Under the pieces are notes generated by a model. That model had not been told where the DNA came from. It was given only the letters and a program-made list of their open reading frames with translations, and ran no database searches. A stretch of 38,268 bases of DNA from a virus. The stretch is from positions 1 to 38,268 of the IMG/VR virus record IMGVR_UViG_3300025941_000058; one strand, written 5' to 3'. The translations under genes and the position numbers were made by a program. Position 1 is the first letter of the stretch. The number at the start of each line of letters is the position of its first letter. Of this stretch, positions 31,696 through 38,268 are shown in pieces.

Positions 31696-32229
31696 ATGTC
31701 TATCTCCAAGAGCGGTATCATCGCAACGTCCATCAAGAACGAACAAACCTATCAAGAGGAGAAGCGTCAAGATTGGATGTTCACCAAGAAGGTGCTGCGT
31801 ACTTTCCTGGAGGATCTGTTCCCCGAAGGCACGACAATCTACTGCGGAAGCGGTAGCATCACAATTCGTGTTCCCTGGGGCATCAGCAATCTTCAGCAAG
31901 CACGCAAGGCGATGGGATCGGGTTGGAAGTTCTCATCTAACTACACAAGTGCAGATGGGACGCTAACCAAGAGCTATCACAAGTACGATGATGGGACGGA
32001 CACGTTGGAATACGATATGAATAGCTACGTGCGACGTTCATACGTTGGCTTGTCGCTCATCATGGATGCAGGTAAGTTGGATCCTGATACCTGCAAGCGC
32101 ATCGAGGTTGGTGAAAAGACCTATACGCAGAAGATTTACCAAATTATCTGCGAGGATGGTGTCAAGGAGATGCTCGGCAAGGCAGAAATCATGGATGATC
32201 CTTCCGGCGCAGTAGAATTAGCATCCTAA
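31696..32229 (+). CDS. Unknown protein
   Basis: A 177-residue protein (MSISKSGIIATSIKNEQTYQ) with AGAAAGG ten bases before the ATG. Two predicted alpha/beta parts; YCGSGSITIRVPWGISNLQQ is the most distinctive piece. Family not recognised. After it comes CATCAGCA-7-TGCTGATG (32247-32269), a perfect 8-bp hairpin. Confidence 0.68.
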   Translation: MSISKSGIIATSIKNEQTYQEEKRQDWMFTKKVLRTFLEDLFPEGTTIYCGSGSITIRVPWGISNLQQARKAMGSGWKFSSNYTSADGTLTKSYHKYDDGTDTLEYDMNSYVRRSYVGLSLIMDAGKLDPDTCKRIEVGEKTYTQKIYQIICEDGVKEMLGKAEIMDDPSGAVELAS

Positions 32230-32246
32230 GATAGCATAGCAGAGAG

Positions 32247-32269
32247 CATCAGCAATCCCCCTGCTGATG
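32247..32269 (+). terminator. Intergenic hairpin
   Basis: CATCAGCA, seven-base loop of mostly C, TGCTGATG. No T run behind it. Confidence 0.4.
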
Positions 32270-32343
32270 TAATGCGCCCATCACCTGATGGCTGGCCTCA
32301 AGTCCAGATTGCATTAAAATCTAATCCCAGAAAGGGTTAAATC

Positions 32344-32448
32344 ATGGAATCGCCAAAAGTTAGCGTTAAGATCGGGGGATGCTTCATCTTCTTTCTGATC
32401 GCAAGTGTCTTCCTCATGTTAGTATTTCTCACAATTTTGTGGAGCTAA
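32344..32448 (+). CDS. 34-residue membrane protein
   Basis: MESPKVSVKIGGCFIFFLIA followed by SVFLMLVFLTILWS: a short charged head and one transmembrane helix. AGAAAGGG lies eight bases before the ATG. It is too short for a family call. Like the peptide at 31198 it is a lone membrane span in the right arm. Confidence 0.6.
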   Translation: MESPKVSVKIGGCFIFFLIASVFLMLVFLTILWS

Positions 32449-32450
32449 TC

Positions 32451-32744
32451 ATGAAAAAGACCTTCAAAGCCAACAAAGGGCCAGGAAAGCGAGCTACGCT
32501 TTGCATTGAAGAGCGGTCTTACAAGACCAAAGCAGATCGCAGACGTGCTATGACCATCTTGGATCGCTACTGGCGCAAGCGTGGATTGGCTACCATCACA
32601 ATCTTTACGCTAGGCAACGATGATGACGGCAACCCACGCCTCTATATGGCGAGATGCTGGACACGGGAAGAGCTGGCTTCTGCCGGACTCACACCTGAGG
32701 ATGTTAACTATTCTAATATCATGTACAATTGGAGATCACAGTGA
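32451..32744 (+). CDS. Unknown basic protein
   Basis: A 97-residue protein. The start at 32451 (MKKTFKANKGPGKRATLCIE) has GGAG seven bases upstream, two bases after the previous stop. The N-terminal half is strongly basic, the second half has YMARCWTREELASAGL. A longer frame to 32379 overlaps the previous gene and is rejected. Its stop overlaps the next GTG start (GTGA). Confidence 0.66.
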   Translation: MKKTFKANKGPGKRATLCIEERSYKTKADRRRAMTILDRYWRKRGLATITIFTLGNDDDGNPRLYMARCWTREELASAGLTPEDVNYSNIMYNWRSQ

Positions 32745-33019
32745 AGAATTTCGAAGATTGGGGTTCAGAACCCTCACCAGAAGCAGTACAAGAGCAAGAC
32801 TTTGCGATGCTACGCCATCTTCGCGAGGAGGTAGCAGAAGCATACGCCTTCATCTTCTTGCCAGAATGGGAATCCCATAAGCATATAGATTGGCGCATCG
32901 AGCGTCTTCTTAACCTGCTATGCTATGGGATCAGCCTTCAGCTCCAAGATTTTGAGGGTTGGGAAGAAACGCAGCAGACCATCCAAGAGTTCAACGATCT
33001 GTTCCCATCACAATCTTAG
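32741..33019 (+). CDS. Unknown acidic protein (GTG start)
   Basis: A 92-residue protein beginning with GTG (KNFEDWGSEPSPEAVQEQDF follows), with GGAG seven bases before it. Overlap GTGA with the previous stop supports this start over a TTG 12 bases earlier. Helical, with acidic N-terminus and aromatic positions. Family not recognised. Confidence 0.62.
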   Translation: MKNFEDWGSEPSPEAVQEQDFAMLRHLREEVAEAYAFIFLPEWESHKHIDWRIERLLNLLCYGISLQLQDFEGWEETQQTIQEFNDLFPSQS

Positions 33020-33026
33020 CAGAGTC

Positions 33027-33063
33027 CGGCAAGCCCCTCCAATCCTATTGGACGGGTTTGCCG
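33027..33063 (+). terminator. Hairpin with -35 box in its right arm
   Basis: CGGCAAGCCC ... GGGTTTGCCG with inner CCAAT/ATTGG. The right arm ends TTGCCG, which is also the -35 box of the promoter at 33058-33086, so the hairpin and promoter overlap. Confidence 0.5.
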
Positions 33064-33086
33064 TAATGCCCTCTCTGTGGTACAAT
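33058..33086 (+). promoter_or_regulatory. Candidate sigma-70-type promoter
   Basis: TTGCCG (33058-33063), exactly 17 bases, TACAAT (33081-33086), about 67 bases before the gene at 33153. A close match to the consensus in spacing and -10 box. Confidence 0.6.
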
Positions 33087-33152
33087 GGGTATCACAGAGA
33101 CTCGTGACAAGGCGAGCAAAGCACAGTCATACCGTTTCCAGAAAGGAACAAT

Positions 33153-33842
33153 ATGTCAGACCCGAAGGTAGTGAAGGTGCATGATGCCTTCAAGAAGATG
33201 AGCGATGAAGAGCTGAAGGAATACTTCAAGCAGAAGCTCAGCATGGATCCAAAGTGGGCTAGACGTGCCTTGCAAGCTCTTTATGATGAGCAGACGCAAG
33301 CAGAACGTGATGACCCACTTAACATCCATGAAAGCAATGGTCGTGGCTTCAGTCCAGCAGATCAAGAATTCCTCACATCTCTGGCACGGCAAGCACAGAC
33401 AGGATCATTGAGCATGAAGCAATTGGGTTGGCTCTATCAGTTGCTTCCTAAGTACGCTGGTCAGCTTGTGAAGTTCACCCGTGAAAATGAAAAGCTAGAA
33501 CCTAGCTTCACTTTCATCACTTACTTCGCAAGGGTGAGCTTGAGCAACGCACGTAAGGAACTCACAGCCCTGACGGGTGAACTAGATCTTGATCCTCGCT
33601 TCATGCCTCGCAGCATCGTAGTACGTAGTCCAGAGGGTGATGAAGAGAGCAAGATGTACTTCACGATGCACGAGACTGTGACGTTCGAGGGGTTGCCGTC
33701 AGCTTTCATCTACAATTCCAGTCAAGAGAAGAACAAGCTCTGGAAGTTGATCATCACAGTGGGTGAGCCAGATGCTCTCCCAGAATGGGCGGAAGATCTA
33801 AATAAGATGCTAACTCAGAAAGGCAGGAAGAAAAGTGGATGA
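33153..33842 (+). CDS. Unknown protein
   Basis: A 229-residue protein (MSDPKVVKVHDAFKKMSDEE) with AGAAAGGAA seven bases before the ATG and its own promoter upstream. Residues 1-90 are helical and charged, residues 90-150 carry SLSMKQLGWLYQLLPKYAGQ, and the C-terminal half looks beta-rich (SKMYFTMHETVTFEGLPSAF). The ending is basic. Family not recognised. The next gene overlaps it by eight bases. Confidence 0.7.
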   Translation: MSDPKVVKVHDAFKKMSDEELKEYFKQKLSMDPKWARRALQALYDEQTQAERDDPLNIHESNGRGFSPADQEFLTSLARQAQTGSLSMKQLGWLYQLLPKYAGQLVKFTRENEKLEPSFTFITYFARVSLSNARKELTALTGELDLDPRFMPRSIVVRSPEGDEESKMYFTMHETVTFEGLPSAFIYNSSQEKNKLWKLIITVGEPDALPEWAEDLNKMLTQKGRKKSG

Positions 33843-34110
33843 AGAGTACGAAGTTACAATCCTCTCAGAAAGAGATGATAGCCATGAGGCTATCTTCTCT
33901 GGGAACTACCGTGAATGTCACATCTTCATGGATGGTTACTTCCTATCTATGCTCACGCATACGCATTACACGATTAACGAGCGTGATCTTAAAGCAGATT
34001 ACCTAAAGCTCCGCTCACCACTAATCAGCGAACCACCTATCGTTCTGGAGATCATTAAGAAGCCACCTCCAGATGTACAGTTTCGCTTCAACGATGGTCT
34101 AGCGTTCTAG
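33835..34110 (+). CDS. Unknown protein (GTG start)
   Basis: A 91-residue protein beginning with GTG (DEEYEVTILSERDDSHEAIF follows), with AGGAAG five bases before it. Overlaps the previous gene. Acidic N-terminus, mixed fold. Family not recognised. CATGGAG/CTCCATG and TATCAG/CTGATA small hairpins follow in the 106-base gap. Confidence 0.62.
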   Translation: MDEEYEVTILSERDDSHEAIFSGNYRECHIFMDGYFLSMLTHTHYTINERDLKADYLKLRSPLISEPPIVLEIIKKPPPDVQFRFNDGLAF

Positions 34111-34216
34111 TGTAGTTCCATGTAGATCTTATCAGAACATCCCCGATGCTGATAGGATTTATCATGGAGATATGCTCCATGAACAACCCGTATTGATTTC
34201 AGAAAGGAATCACAAA

Positions 34217-35248
34217 ATGGCTCACAACATCTTCAACGATCGCTTCTACTCTCTGCGAGCTCCTGCTTGGCATGGTCTAGGACAGATCGGGGAAAACGAG
34301 CAGACGGCAACAGAGATCTTCAACACGATGACACCGTACATCGTAACTCTGGAGCCAGTGTTCACTAAGATCGGGAACCTGAAGTTGGAACTCCCGAACA
34401 AGGTCATCACTCGTCACCCGATCCCCGATGACAATGCCTATCGTAGCTTTGGGATTGTGGGGCCGGACTACACAATTGTAGATCCGCTCCGCACTTGCGA
34501 AATCTATGATGAAGCAACGCAACGTCCAGTAGAAACGCTCGGTGTTCTGGGGCAAGGTGAATCTTTGTTTATCACCACGAAGCTACCATCCTTCGCTGTA
34601 ACATCTACGCGAAGAGGCTTCCAAGTAGATGACGTAGATAGCTACCTTCTTCTGCACAGCCCTTACGGTGATGGTGCGATCCAAGTTCGGGTCACGCCCA
34701 TCCGTGTGGTCTGCCAGAATACGCTCATCGCTGCGAAAGCGGCAAGCACCGAGAGCTTCCGTATCATTCACGATCAGCATGTGGAAGAGCGGATGGCTGG
34801 CTGGATGACAGGGATCGTAGAGCGTGCGATACGGAAGAGTGAGGGTCTTGCCGCAGCTTTCAACCTGATGGCAGATGTAGATATCGATGATGAGCAAGCA
34901 GAAAATGCGCTCAAGACTATCTACGTTGATCCCCGCAAGCCTTCCTACGTGCCAGAGCAGAGCGTGATGGAGCGACGTGAAAAGGCTTATGAAGCCACCG
35001 TAGCTCAGAACGTTAAGTTCCGAGAGAATGTCTTGGAACTCTGGAACGGCAGAGGGACTGGCATGGATCAGGAAATCTGCAAGGGTACTGTCTGGGGATT
35101 GTACAATGCGACGGTAGAATGGGAAGATTATCGCCCAACGTCACAGGATGACAGTCGTCAGTACAATGTACTCTTCGGTGATCGGGCCAATCGTAAGGAA
35201 GCGGCTTACGCTCAGCTCATCCAGTTTGCAGAAGAAGCTCAGCGATAA
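34217..35248 (+). CDS. DUF932-family phage/plasmid protein
   Basis: A 343-residue protein. The start at 34217 (MAHNIFNDRFYSLRAPAWHG) is chosen for AGAAAGGAA nine bases upstream. The opening 'F...R.PAWHGLGQ', the PDYTIVDP segment, LGVLGQGESLFITTKLP, and a second half with VTPIRVVCQNTL are characteristic of DUF932 (phage/plasmid-like TIGR03299) proteins. Their molecular role is not established; they are widespread on phages and plasmids and some sit near recombination genes. It is the largest recognised gene of the right arm. Confidence 0.8.
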   Translation: MAHNIFNDRFYSLRAPAWHGLGQIGENEQTATEIFNTMTPYIVTLEPVFTKIGNLKLELPNKVITRHPIPDDNAYRSFGIVGPDYTIVDPLRTCEIYDEATQRPVETLGVLGQGESLFITTKLPSFAVTSTRRGFQVDDVDSYLLLHSPYGDGAIQVRVTPIRVVCQNTLIAAKAASTESFRIIHDQHVEERMAGWMTGIVERAIRKSEGLAAAFNLMADVDIDDEQAENALKTIYVDPRKPSYVPEQSVMERREKAYEATVAQNVKFRENVLELWNGRGTGMDQEICKGTVWGLYNATVEWEDYRPTSQDDSRQYNVLFGDRANRKEAAYAQLIQFAEEAQR

Positions 35249-35442
35249 TGACAACCAGATATATGTTGGTTGCCGTATTCGAGAGCGAGAAGTTCCCCAT
35301 AGATGTCTATGATACTAAGAAAGAAGCTGAACAAGAAATGCACATGGAGCAGCTTCGCATAGACAACGATGAGTACGGGGAGGATGGACACGGCACGACC
35401 CTCATCATCGATGAGATTGACGTTCCGGAGATTACGCTCTAA
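35248..35442 (+). CDS. Small protein, first of a duplicated pair
   Basis: A 64-residue protein (MTTRYMLVAVFESEKFPIDV) starting in a TAATG overlap with the DUF932 gene. It is a clear paralogue of the next gene: both read YML(V/I)AV, then a short charged loop, then (D/F)xTKK(E/A)AE(Q/E)EM. The pattern is a beta-alpha-beta unit with an acidic C-terminus. Function unknown. Confidence 0.72.
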   Translation: MTTRYMLVAVFESEKFPIDVYDTKKEAEQEMHMEQLRIDNDEYGEDGHGTTLIIDEIDVPEITL

Positions 35443-35672
35443 TGCCCATCCACTACATGTTGATTGCCGTGAACGATGGTGATCGCTTCATCATTGACTT
35501 CTTCACGACGAAGAAAGCGGCAGAAGAGGAAATGTGGAATGTACATCGTGAGATCGATTCTGGTGTACATGGTGAAGTAGCAGATAAATCTACTATCATT
35601 ATCGAGGAGTTGGAAATTGAAGACTTGGAGGACAACAGTGGAACGCAAGAAAGTGAAGCCAGTGAAGCATAA
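35442..35672 (+). CDS. Small protein, second of a duplicated pair
   Basis: A 76-residue protein (MPIHYMLIAVNDGDRFIIDF), TAATG overlap with the previous gene, 12 residues longer at the acidic end. The similarity to its neighbour over the first 40 residues shows a tandem duplication. Function unknown. Confidence 0.72.
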   Translation: MPIHYMLIAVNDGDRFIIDFFTTKKAAEEEMWNVHREIDSGVHGEVADKSTIIIEELEIEDLEDNSGTQESEASEA

Positions 35673-35868
35673 GTTCATAGTAGCTTGGGGGAAGTACGTA
35701 GATTCCAAGAGCTACTACATCCAGGATCAGCTAGAATTGGCTGAGAAGGATAATGCGCCAGAAACAGCACTATCACGTCGCCCCGATGGGACGTGGCGCA
35801 CTATCAACGATATCGAGGACGAAGGTCTTCGCCAGACTTTAATTGAAGTCTCTAGGTACGTGAAGTAA
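35638..35868 (+). CDS. Unknown small protein (GTG start)
   Basis: A 76-residue protein that starts with GTG (ERKKVKPVKHKFIVAWGKYV follows) with GGAGG seven bases upstream. It overlaps the previous gene by 35 bases. Basic first part, WGKYVDSKSYYIQDQLELAE, acidic helical end. Upstream TTG at 35617 is less likely. Function unknown. Confidence 0.62.
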   Translation: MERKKVKPVKHKFIVAWGKYVDSKSYYIQDQLELAEKDNAPETALSRRPDGTWRTINDIEDEGLRQTLIEVSRYVK

Positions 35869-35875
35869 GATTCAA

Positions 35876-35918
35876 TTGGCTATTGTAGGTAGGCTATACG
35901 CTTACCTACAATAGCCAA
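35876..35918. repeat. 19-bp inverted repeat
   Basis: TTGGCTATTGTAGGTAGGC (35876-35894), five-base loop, GCTTACCTACAATAGCCAA (35900-35918), with one G-T pair. Lacking a T run, it could be an operator, an RNA structure or a replication-type site. First of two large inverted repeats in this 215-base gap. Confidence 0.75.
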
Positions 35919-35942
35919 AATCGACCCTATACCCAACGTATT

Positions 35943-36018
35943 ACCCTACGTTTAGCCAAGCAAAAGTCATTTATGTACTTACCTACGCAAAAGATTTTTG
36001 CTTGCTTAAACATAGGGT
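35943..36018. repeat. 26-bp imperfect inverted repeat
   Basis: ACCCTACGTTTAGCCAAGC plus AAAAGTC (35943-35968) pairs with GATTTTTGCTTGCTTAAACA plus TAGGGT (35993-36018), with about four mismatches and a 24-base loop that contains TTACCTAC, also found in the previous repeat. The right arm holds the -35 box of the promoter at 36002. Confidence 0.7.
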
Positions 36019-36031
36019 AAAACCCTATAAA
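36002..36031 (+). promoter_or_regulatory. Candidate promoter for the 36084 gene
   Basis: TTGCTT (36002-36007), 18 bases, TATAAA (36026-36031), 53 bases before the ATG. Lies inside the arm of an inverted repeat, so binding of a protein there would block it. Confidence 0.45.
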
Positions 36032-36083
36032 CAATCTTGTACAACCTTTGTATATGGTTCACATTTCCCAGAAAGGAAAGCCA

Positions 36084-36986
36084 ATGAAGCTACTGAAAGA
36101 CACGTGGGTTCCCATGTTCCAGCACGTAAGAGAGCTGGAGAAGAGCTTGGGAAAACGATTTGATATGAATCTATCACGGCAAGAAGCAGCTATGGAAGCA
36201 GATTACCGAGCTGCTGAGGTCTTGATGACCATCTCAGAAACAATCGTAATCCCAAGTGGCGTTATCATGGATCTAATCCACAACCTAAAGAGTATAGATA
36301 CAAAGGGATGGATTAGCTTGCCGTATCCTTACGTGACCATCCAGTTCACACAACCAATCTTAGAAACAGATTTTATGCCACATGAGGAAGTAAATGATCT
36401 CATGCGAGATAAGATCATAGAGCGAGATCGGGTAGTAGGTGTGATCTTGGGGAACGCAAGACAGGATACAAAATACTTCCCACCGATGCACGTCTTCAAC
36501 ATGATGAACTGCTGTGTCCTCTTTGAGAGCACATCTGTAAATCGTGTAGCGTGGGAGGGAACGGCAGAAGCAGCTAAGATCTCATGGGATAGGGCTTCCT
36601 TCTCGCAGAAGGAGATCCCACCTGGCGCATTTGAAAACAAGATGCGTATGATCCACATCTGCTATGCTATCAATCTGTTTCTTAATGCACCCAACGTGAC
36701 GGTAGTGAAGCAACGGCAAGACCCTAAAGTCCAGCGCAAGCGGGAAGCGAAGGGGAAGGCCAAGCTCCCAGAGTATCATACAGTCGTCATCGAGAAGGTG
36801 CAAGTGAAGTACACTTCCCAGATCAAGGGGAGCGGCACACCACATGGACGTCTATATCCTGTGCGTGGTCACTTCCGTAAGTACAAACATCTGGAGAAGC
36901 CAGTCTGGGTTCCAAACCACTTCCGAGGTTTAGCTCACGCACAAGATGGATTTACGCCATCTGTGTATAAGATCAAGGAAGACTAG
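36084..36986 (+). CDS. Unknown protein
   Basis: A 300-residue protein (MKLLKDTWVPMFQHVRELEK) with AGAAAGGAA six bases before the ATG and its own promoter. Residues 10-60 helical, then IPSGVIMDLIHNLKSIDTKG, a strand-rich middle, and from about 220 a basic region leading to GRLYPVRGHFRKYKH and PVWVPNHFRGLAH. Endings like VRGHFRKY...VWV...RG occur in many phage proteins of unknown function. I do not recognise an enzyme motif. Confidence 0.7.
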   Translation: MKLLKDTWVPMFQHVRELEKSLGKRFDMNLSRQEAAMEADYRAAEVLMTISETIVIPSGVIMDLIHNLKSIDTKGWISLPYPYVTIQFTQPILETDFMPHEEVNDLMRDKIIERDRVVGVILGNARQDTKYFPPMHVFNMMNCCVLFESTSVNRVAWEGTAEAAKISWDRASFSQKEIPPGAFENKMRMIHICYAINLFLNAPNVTVVKQRQDPKVQRKREAKGKAKLPEYHTVVIEKVQVKYTSQIKGSGTPHGRLYPVRGHFRKYKHLEKPVWVPNHFRGLAHAQDGFTPSVYKIKED

Positions 36987-37007
36987 TCTAGATAACGTCG
37001 ATTCATC

Positions 37008-37053
37008 ACAAGCGTATATGGTATTTGCGCTTGTACCGGATCGATGCTATAAT
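37008..37053 (+). promoter_or_regulatory. Promoter with overlapping inverted repeat
   Basis: TTGCGC (37025-37030), 17 bases, TATAAT (37048-37053, a perfect -10 box), 48 bases before the ATG at 37101. The inverted repeat ACAAGCG (37008-37014) / CGCTTGT (37028-37034) overlaps the -35 box, as a repressor operator would. Confidence 0.7.
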
Positions 37054-37100
37054 AATCGTGCAGGAATTTACCACACCCAGTTCCAAGAAAGGAACACAAA

Positions 37101-38159
37101 ATGTCAGACCCAATGGAAGCAACAGTAGAACAAACTTTGGCAGATCAAATCTCCGCACTCGTTGAGGAGAAAGATTTGGAAGGGGAGTACGTCACCGTTC
37201 GCTTTGCCTCGAAAGCCTTGAAGGTAAAGCTCACGGAGATCAAAGACAATCTTCCTGCCGGAGCTAAGTTGCTACCGTCCAAGAGTGGCAATTTGCAAGA
37301 CAGCCAGATTCAGCTTCATGCGATTGATGAGGATGAACAGGCTGAGCAAGATGCTGAAGACGTAGAAGTCATTCAGAAAATGCTACCTAAGCGTGAAAGG
37401 AAGAAGAAAGTGGAAAAGGAAGCTGTAGTGAAAGAGCCAGTGTATCAGCTGGACGAAGAGGGGAATCAAGTTCTGGACGAGGCAGGGAATCCCATCCCCG
37501 TTCCGGAAGAGGAATCCGGCCCCACAGTCATCTGTGCAATCTGCGGGAATCCAGTCCGGCGCAACACAATCGTACGGAAGGGTATCTGCCCTCTGTGCTT
37601 CCGTCAGCTCGCCAAGAACACAGGGATTACGGCAGCCAAGCTAGAAGCCATGAGCGATGAGGACTTTGAAGCTACGCTCGGTGAAGAGCTTGGGCGTCGT
37701 CGCTCGCTGGAAGAGTACAAGGTGAGCCGCACCCTCAGCGCAGAGCAATACAAGGAAATGGCAGATAACTTGCTTCCTGTTAAGGATGTGTTTGCCGCAG
37801 CGAAGGAAGCAGGGTATGGGCCAGGACGAGTTGCTCAAGCGATGGGTGGTGATCGCTTCCGGCACGAACCTCTGGGTGGATTTGGTAGCGTGTGGACGCC
37901 CTACTTCGCAGGAGCACGTAAGGGATGGTACTTCGATAAGGACATCCTGAACCACTTCGATGATCTGGCAAAGCCAGTCAAGGAGAAGCCAGCTAAGAAG
38001 GCTTCTTCCGGCAAGACAGCAGGGGTGGGCCGGAAGGGTGCAAGGGGAGCCGCTATGACGCCAGTAGTTGAGGGTGATACGGAACCCACGCAGGAAATGG
38101 AATCCACAGAAGCATCTAGCTTCTACGGTGAAGAGGACCCAGCTGAGGAAACCATCTAG
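37101..38159 (+). CDS. Zinc-ribbon protein with acidic and Lys/Ala-rich regions
   Basis: A 352-residue protein (MSDPMEATVEQTLADQISAL) with AGAAAGGAA eight bases before the ATG, driven by the best promoter of the window. A CxxC-14-CxxC zinc ribbon (C145, C148, C163, C166; CAICG and CPLC) follows an acidic region with a duplicated EEGNQVLDEAGN element. The segment from 225 to 290 (KDVFAAAKEAGYGPGRVAQAMGG) is helix-turn-helix-like and aromatic. The C-terminus is Lys/Ala/Gly-rich, then acidic. It could bind DNA or RNA polymerase as a regulator. No family recognised. Confidence 0.74.
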   Translation: MSDPMEATVEQTLADQISALVEEKDLEGEYVTVRFASKALKVKLTEIKDNLPAGAKLLPSKSGNLQDSQIQLHAIDEDEQAEQDAEDVEVIQKMLPKRERKKKVEKEAVVKEPVYQLDEEGNQVLDEAGNPIPVPEEESGPTVICAICGNPVRRNTIVRKGICPLCFRQLAKNTGITAAKLEAMSDEDFEATLGEELGRRRSLEEYKVSRTLSAEQYKEMADNLLPVKDVFAAAKEAGYGPGRVAQAMGGDRFRHEPLGGFGSVWTPYFAGARKGWYFDKDILNHFDDLAKPVKEKPAKKASSGKTAGVGRKGARGAAMTPVVEGDTEPTQEMESTEASSFYGEEDPAEETI

Positions 38160-38178
38160 GATTCACGCCTAAGAGAGT

Positions 38179-38211
38179 AGTCCCTAGATGAAAATCTAGG
38201 GACTTTCTTTT
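38179..38211 (+). terminator. Intrinsic terminator
   Basis: AGTCCCTAGAT (38179-38189), GNRA tetraloop GAAA, ATCTAGGGACT (38194-38204), then TTTCTTTT. A textbook rho-independent terminator that ends the transcript of the zinc-ribbon gene. Confidence 0.92.
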
Positions 38212-38229
38212 ATACCTAGAGAGCATCTT

Positions 38230-38268
38230 ATGCGACGTCGAACGAGAGTGACGATAGTCAGCACCAGG
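38230..38268 (+). CDS. Possible start of a further gene (cut by window edge)
   Basis: ATG at 38230 opens MRRRTRVTIVSTR and runs off the window. Only 13 codons are visible and the upstream AGAG is a weak ribosome-binding site, so this is tentative. Confidence 0.25.
   Translation, partial: MRRRTRVTIVSTR

Noticed and set aside
1-38268. tRNA or rRNA genes, integrase, or insertion sequences
   Set aside because: I saw no cloverleaf with a conserved T-loop, no rRNA stretches, and no transposase or integrase motif. A tRNA search program would be needed to exclude a divergent tRNA.

Overview
The window is a piece of a double-stranded DNA tailed bacteriophage genome (Caudoviricetes-like). The evidence is a full head-assembly gene set, a phage replication and nucleotide-metabolism set, lysis genes, and many small genes of unknown role packed end to end. 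The host cannot be named from the sequence. Ribosome-binding sites of the form AGAAAGG/GGAGG fit a bacterium whose 16S rRNA ends in CCTCCTTTCT. The window is cut at both ends, and most tail genes lie outside it.

Layout. (1) 1-8755, minus strand: the head module, read right to left as small terminase, large terminase, portal, a small coiled-coil protein, protease/scaffold, decoration protein, major capsid protein, connector proteins, a tail-terminator candidate and a glycosyltransferase cut by the window edge. (2) 8756-8972: divergent promoter region. (3) 8973-20805, plus strand: a tightly overlapping operon with SNF2-like helicase, Sak4-like ATPase, ssDNA-binding candidate, RuvC-like resolvase, a dinucleotide-binding oxidoreductase-like protein, a MazG/dUTPase-HAD fusion, ThyX, family A DNA polymerase and AEP primase-helicase. 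It supplies dTMP, replicates the genome and processes recombination intermediates. (4) 20798-23806: a glycosidase-M23 lysin, two small membrane proteins (holin candidates) and two unknowns. (5) 23807-29077: a strange, mostly non-coding zone. (6) 29078-38159, plus strand: about 18 mostly unrecognised small genes, many with their own AGAAAGG site and separated by hairpins, closed by a strong terminator at 38179-38211.

The outstanding feature is region 5. I read every line of it: from 24154 to 28872 (4,719 bases) the dinucleotides GA and TC never occur on either strand, while AG and CT are common. The boundaries are sharp. About 500-600 GA/TC steps would be expected from base composition (my rough estimate). 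The island holds three or four plausible genes with modified ribosome-binding sites (CAAAGG instead of AGAAAGG), two intrinsic terminators, several perfect hairpins and a 17-bp tandem repeat array. The proteins it encodes contain no Asp or Glu at all, because all GAN codons are forbidden. Two smaller GA/TC-free stretches occur at the divergent promoter (8786-8957) and just left of the island (23808-23973). This points to selection on the DNA itself, such as a sequence-context-specific modification, nuclease, primase or packaging activity. The function is unknown to me.
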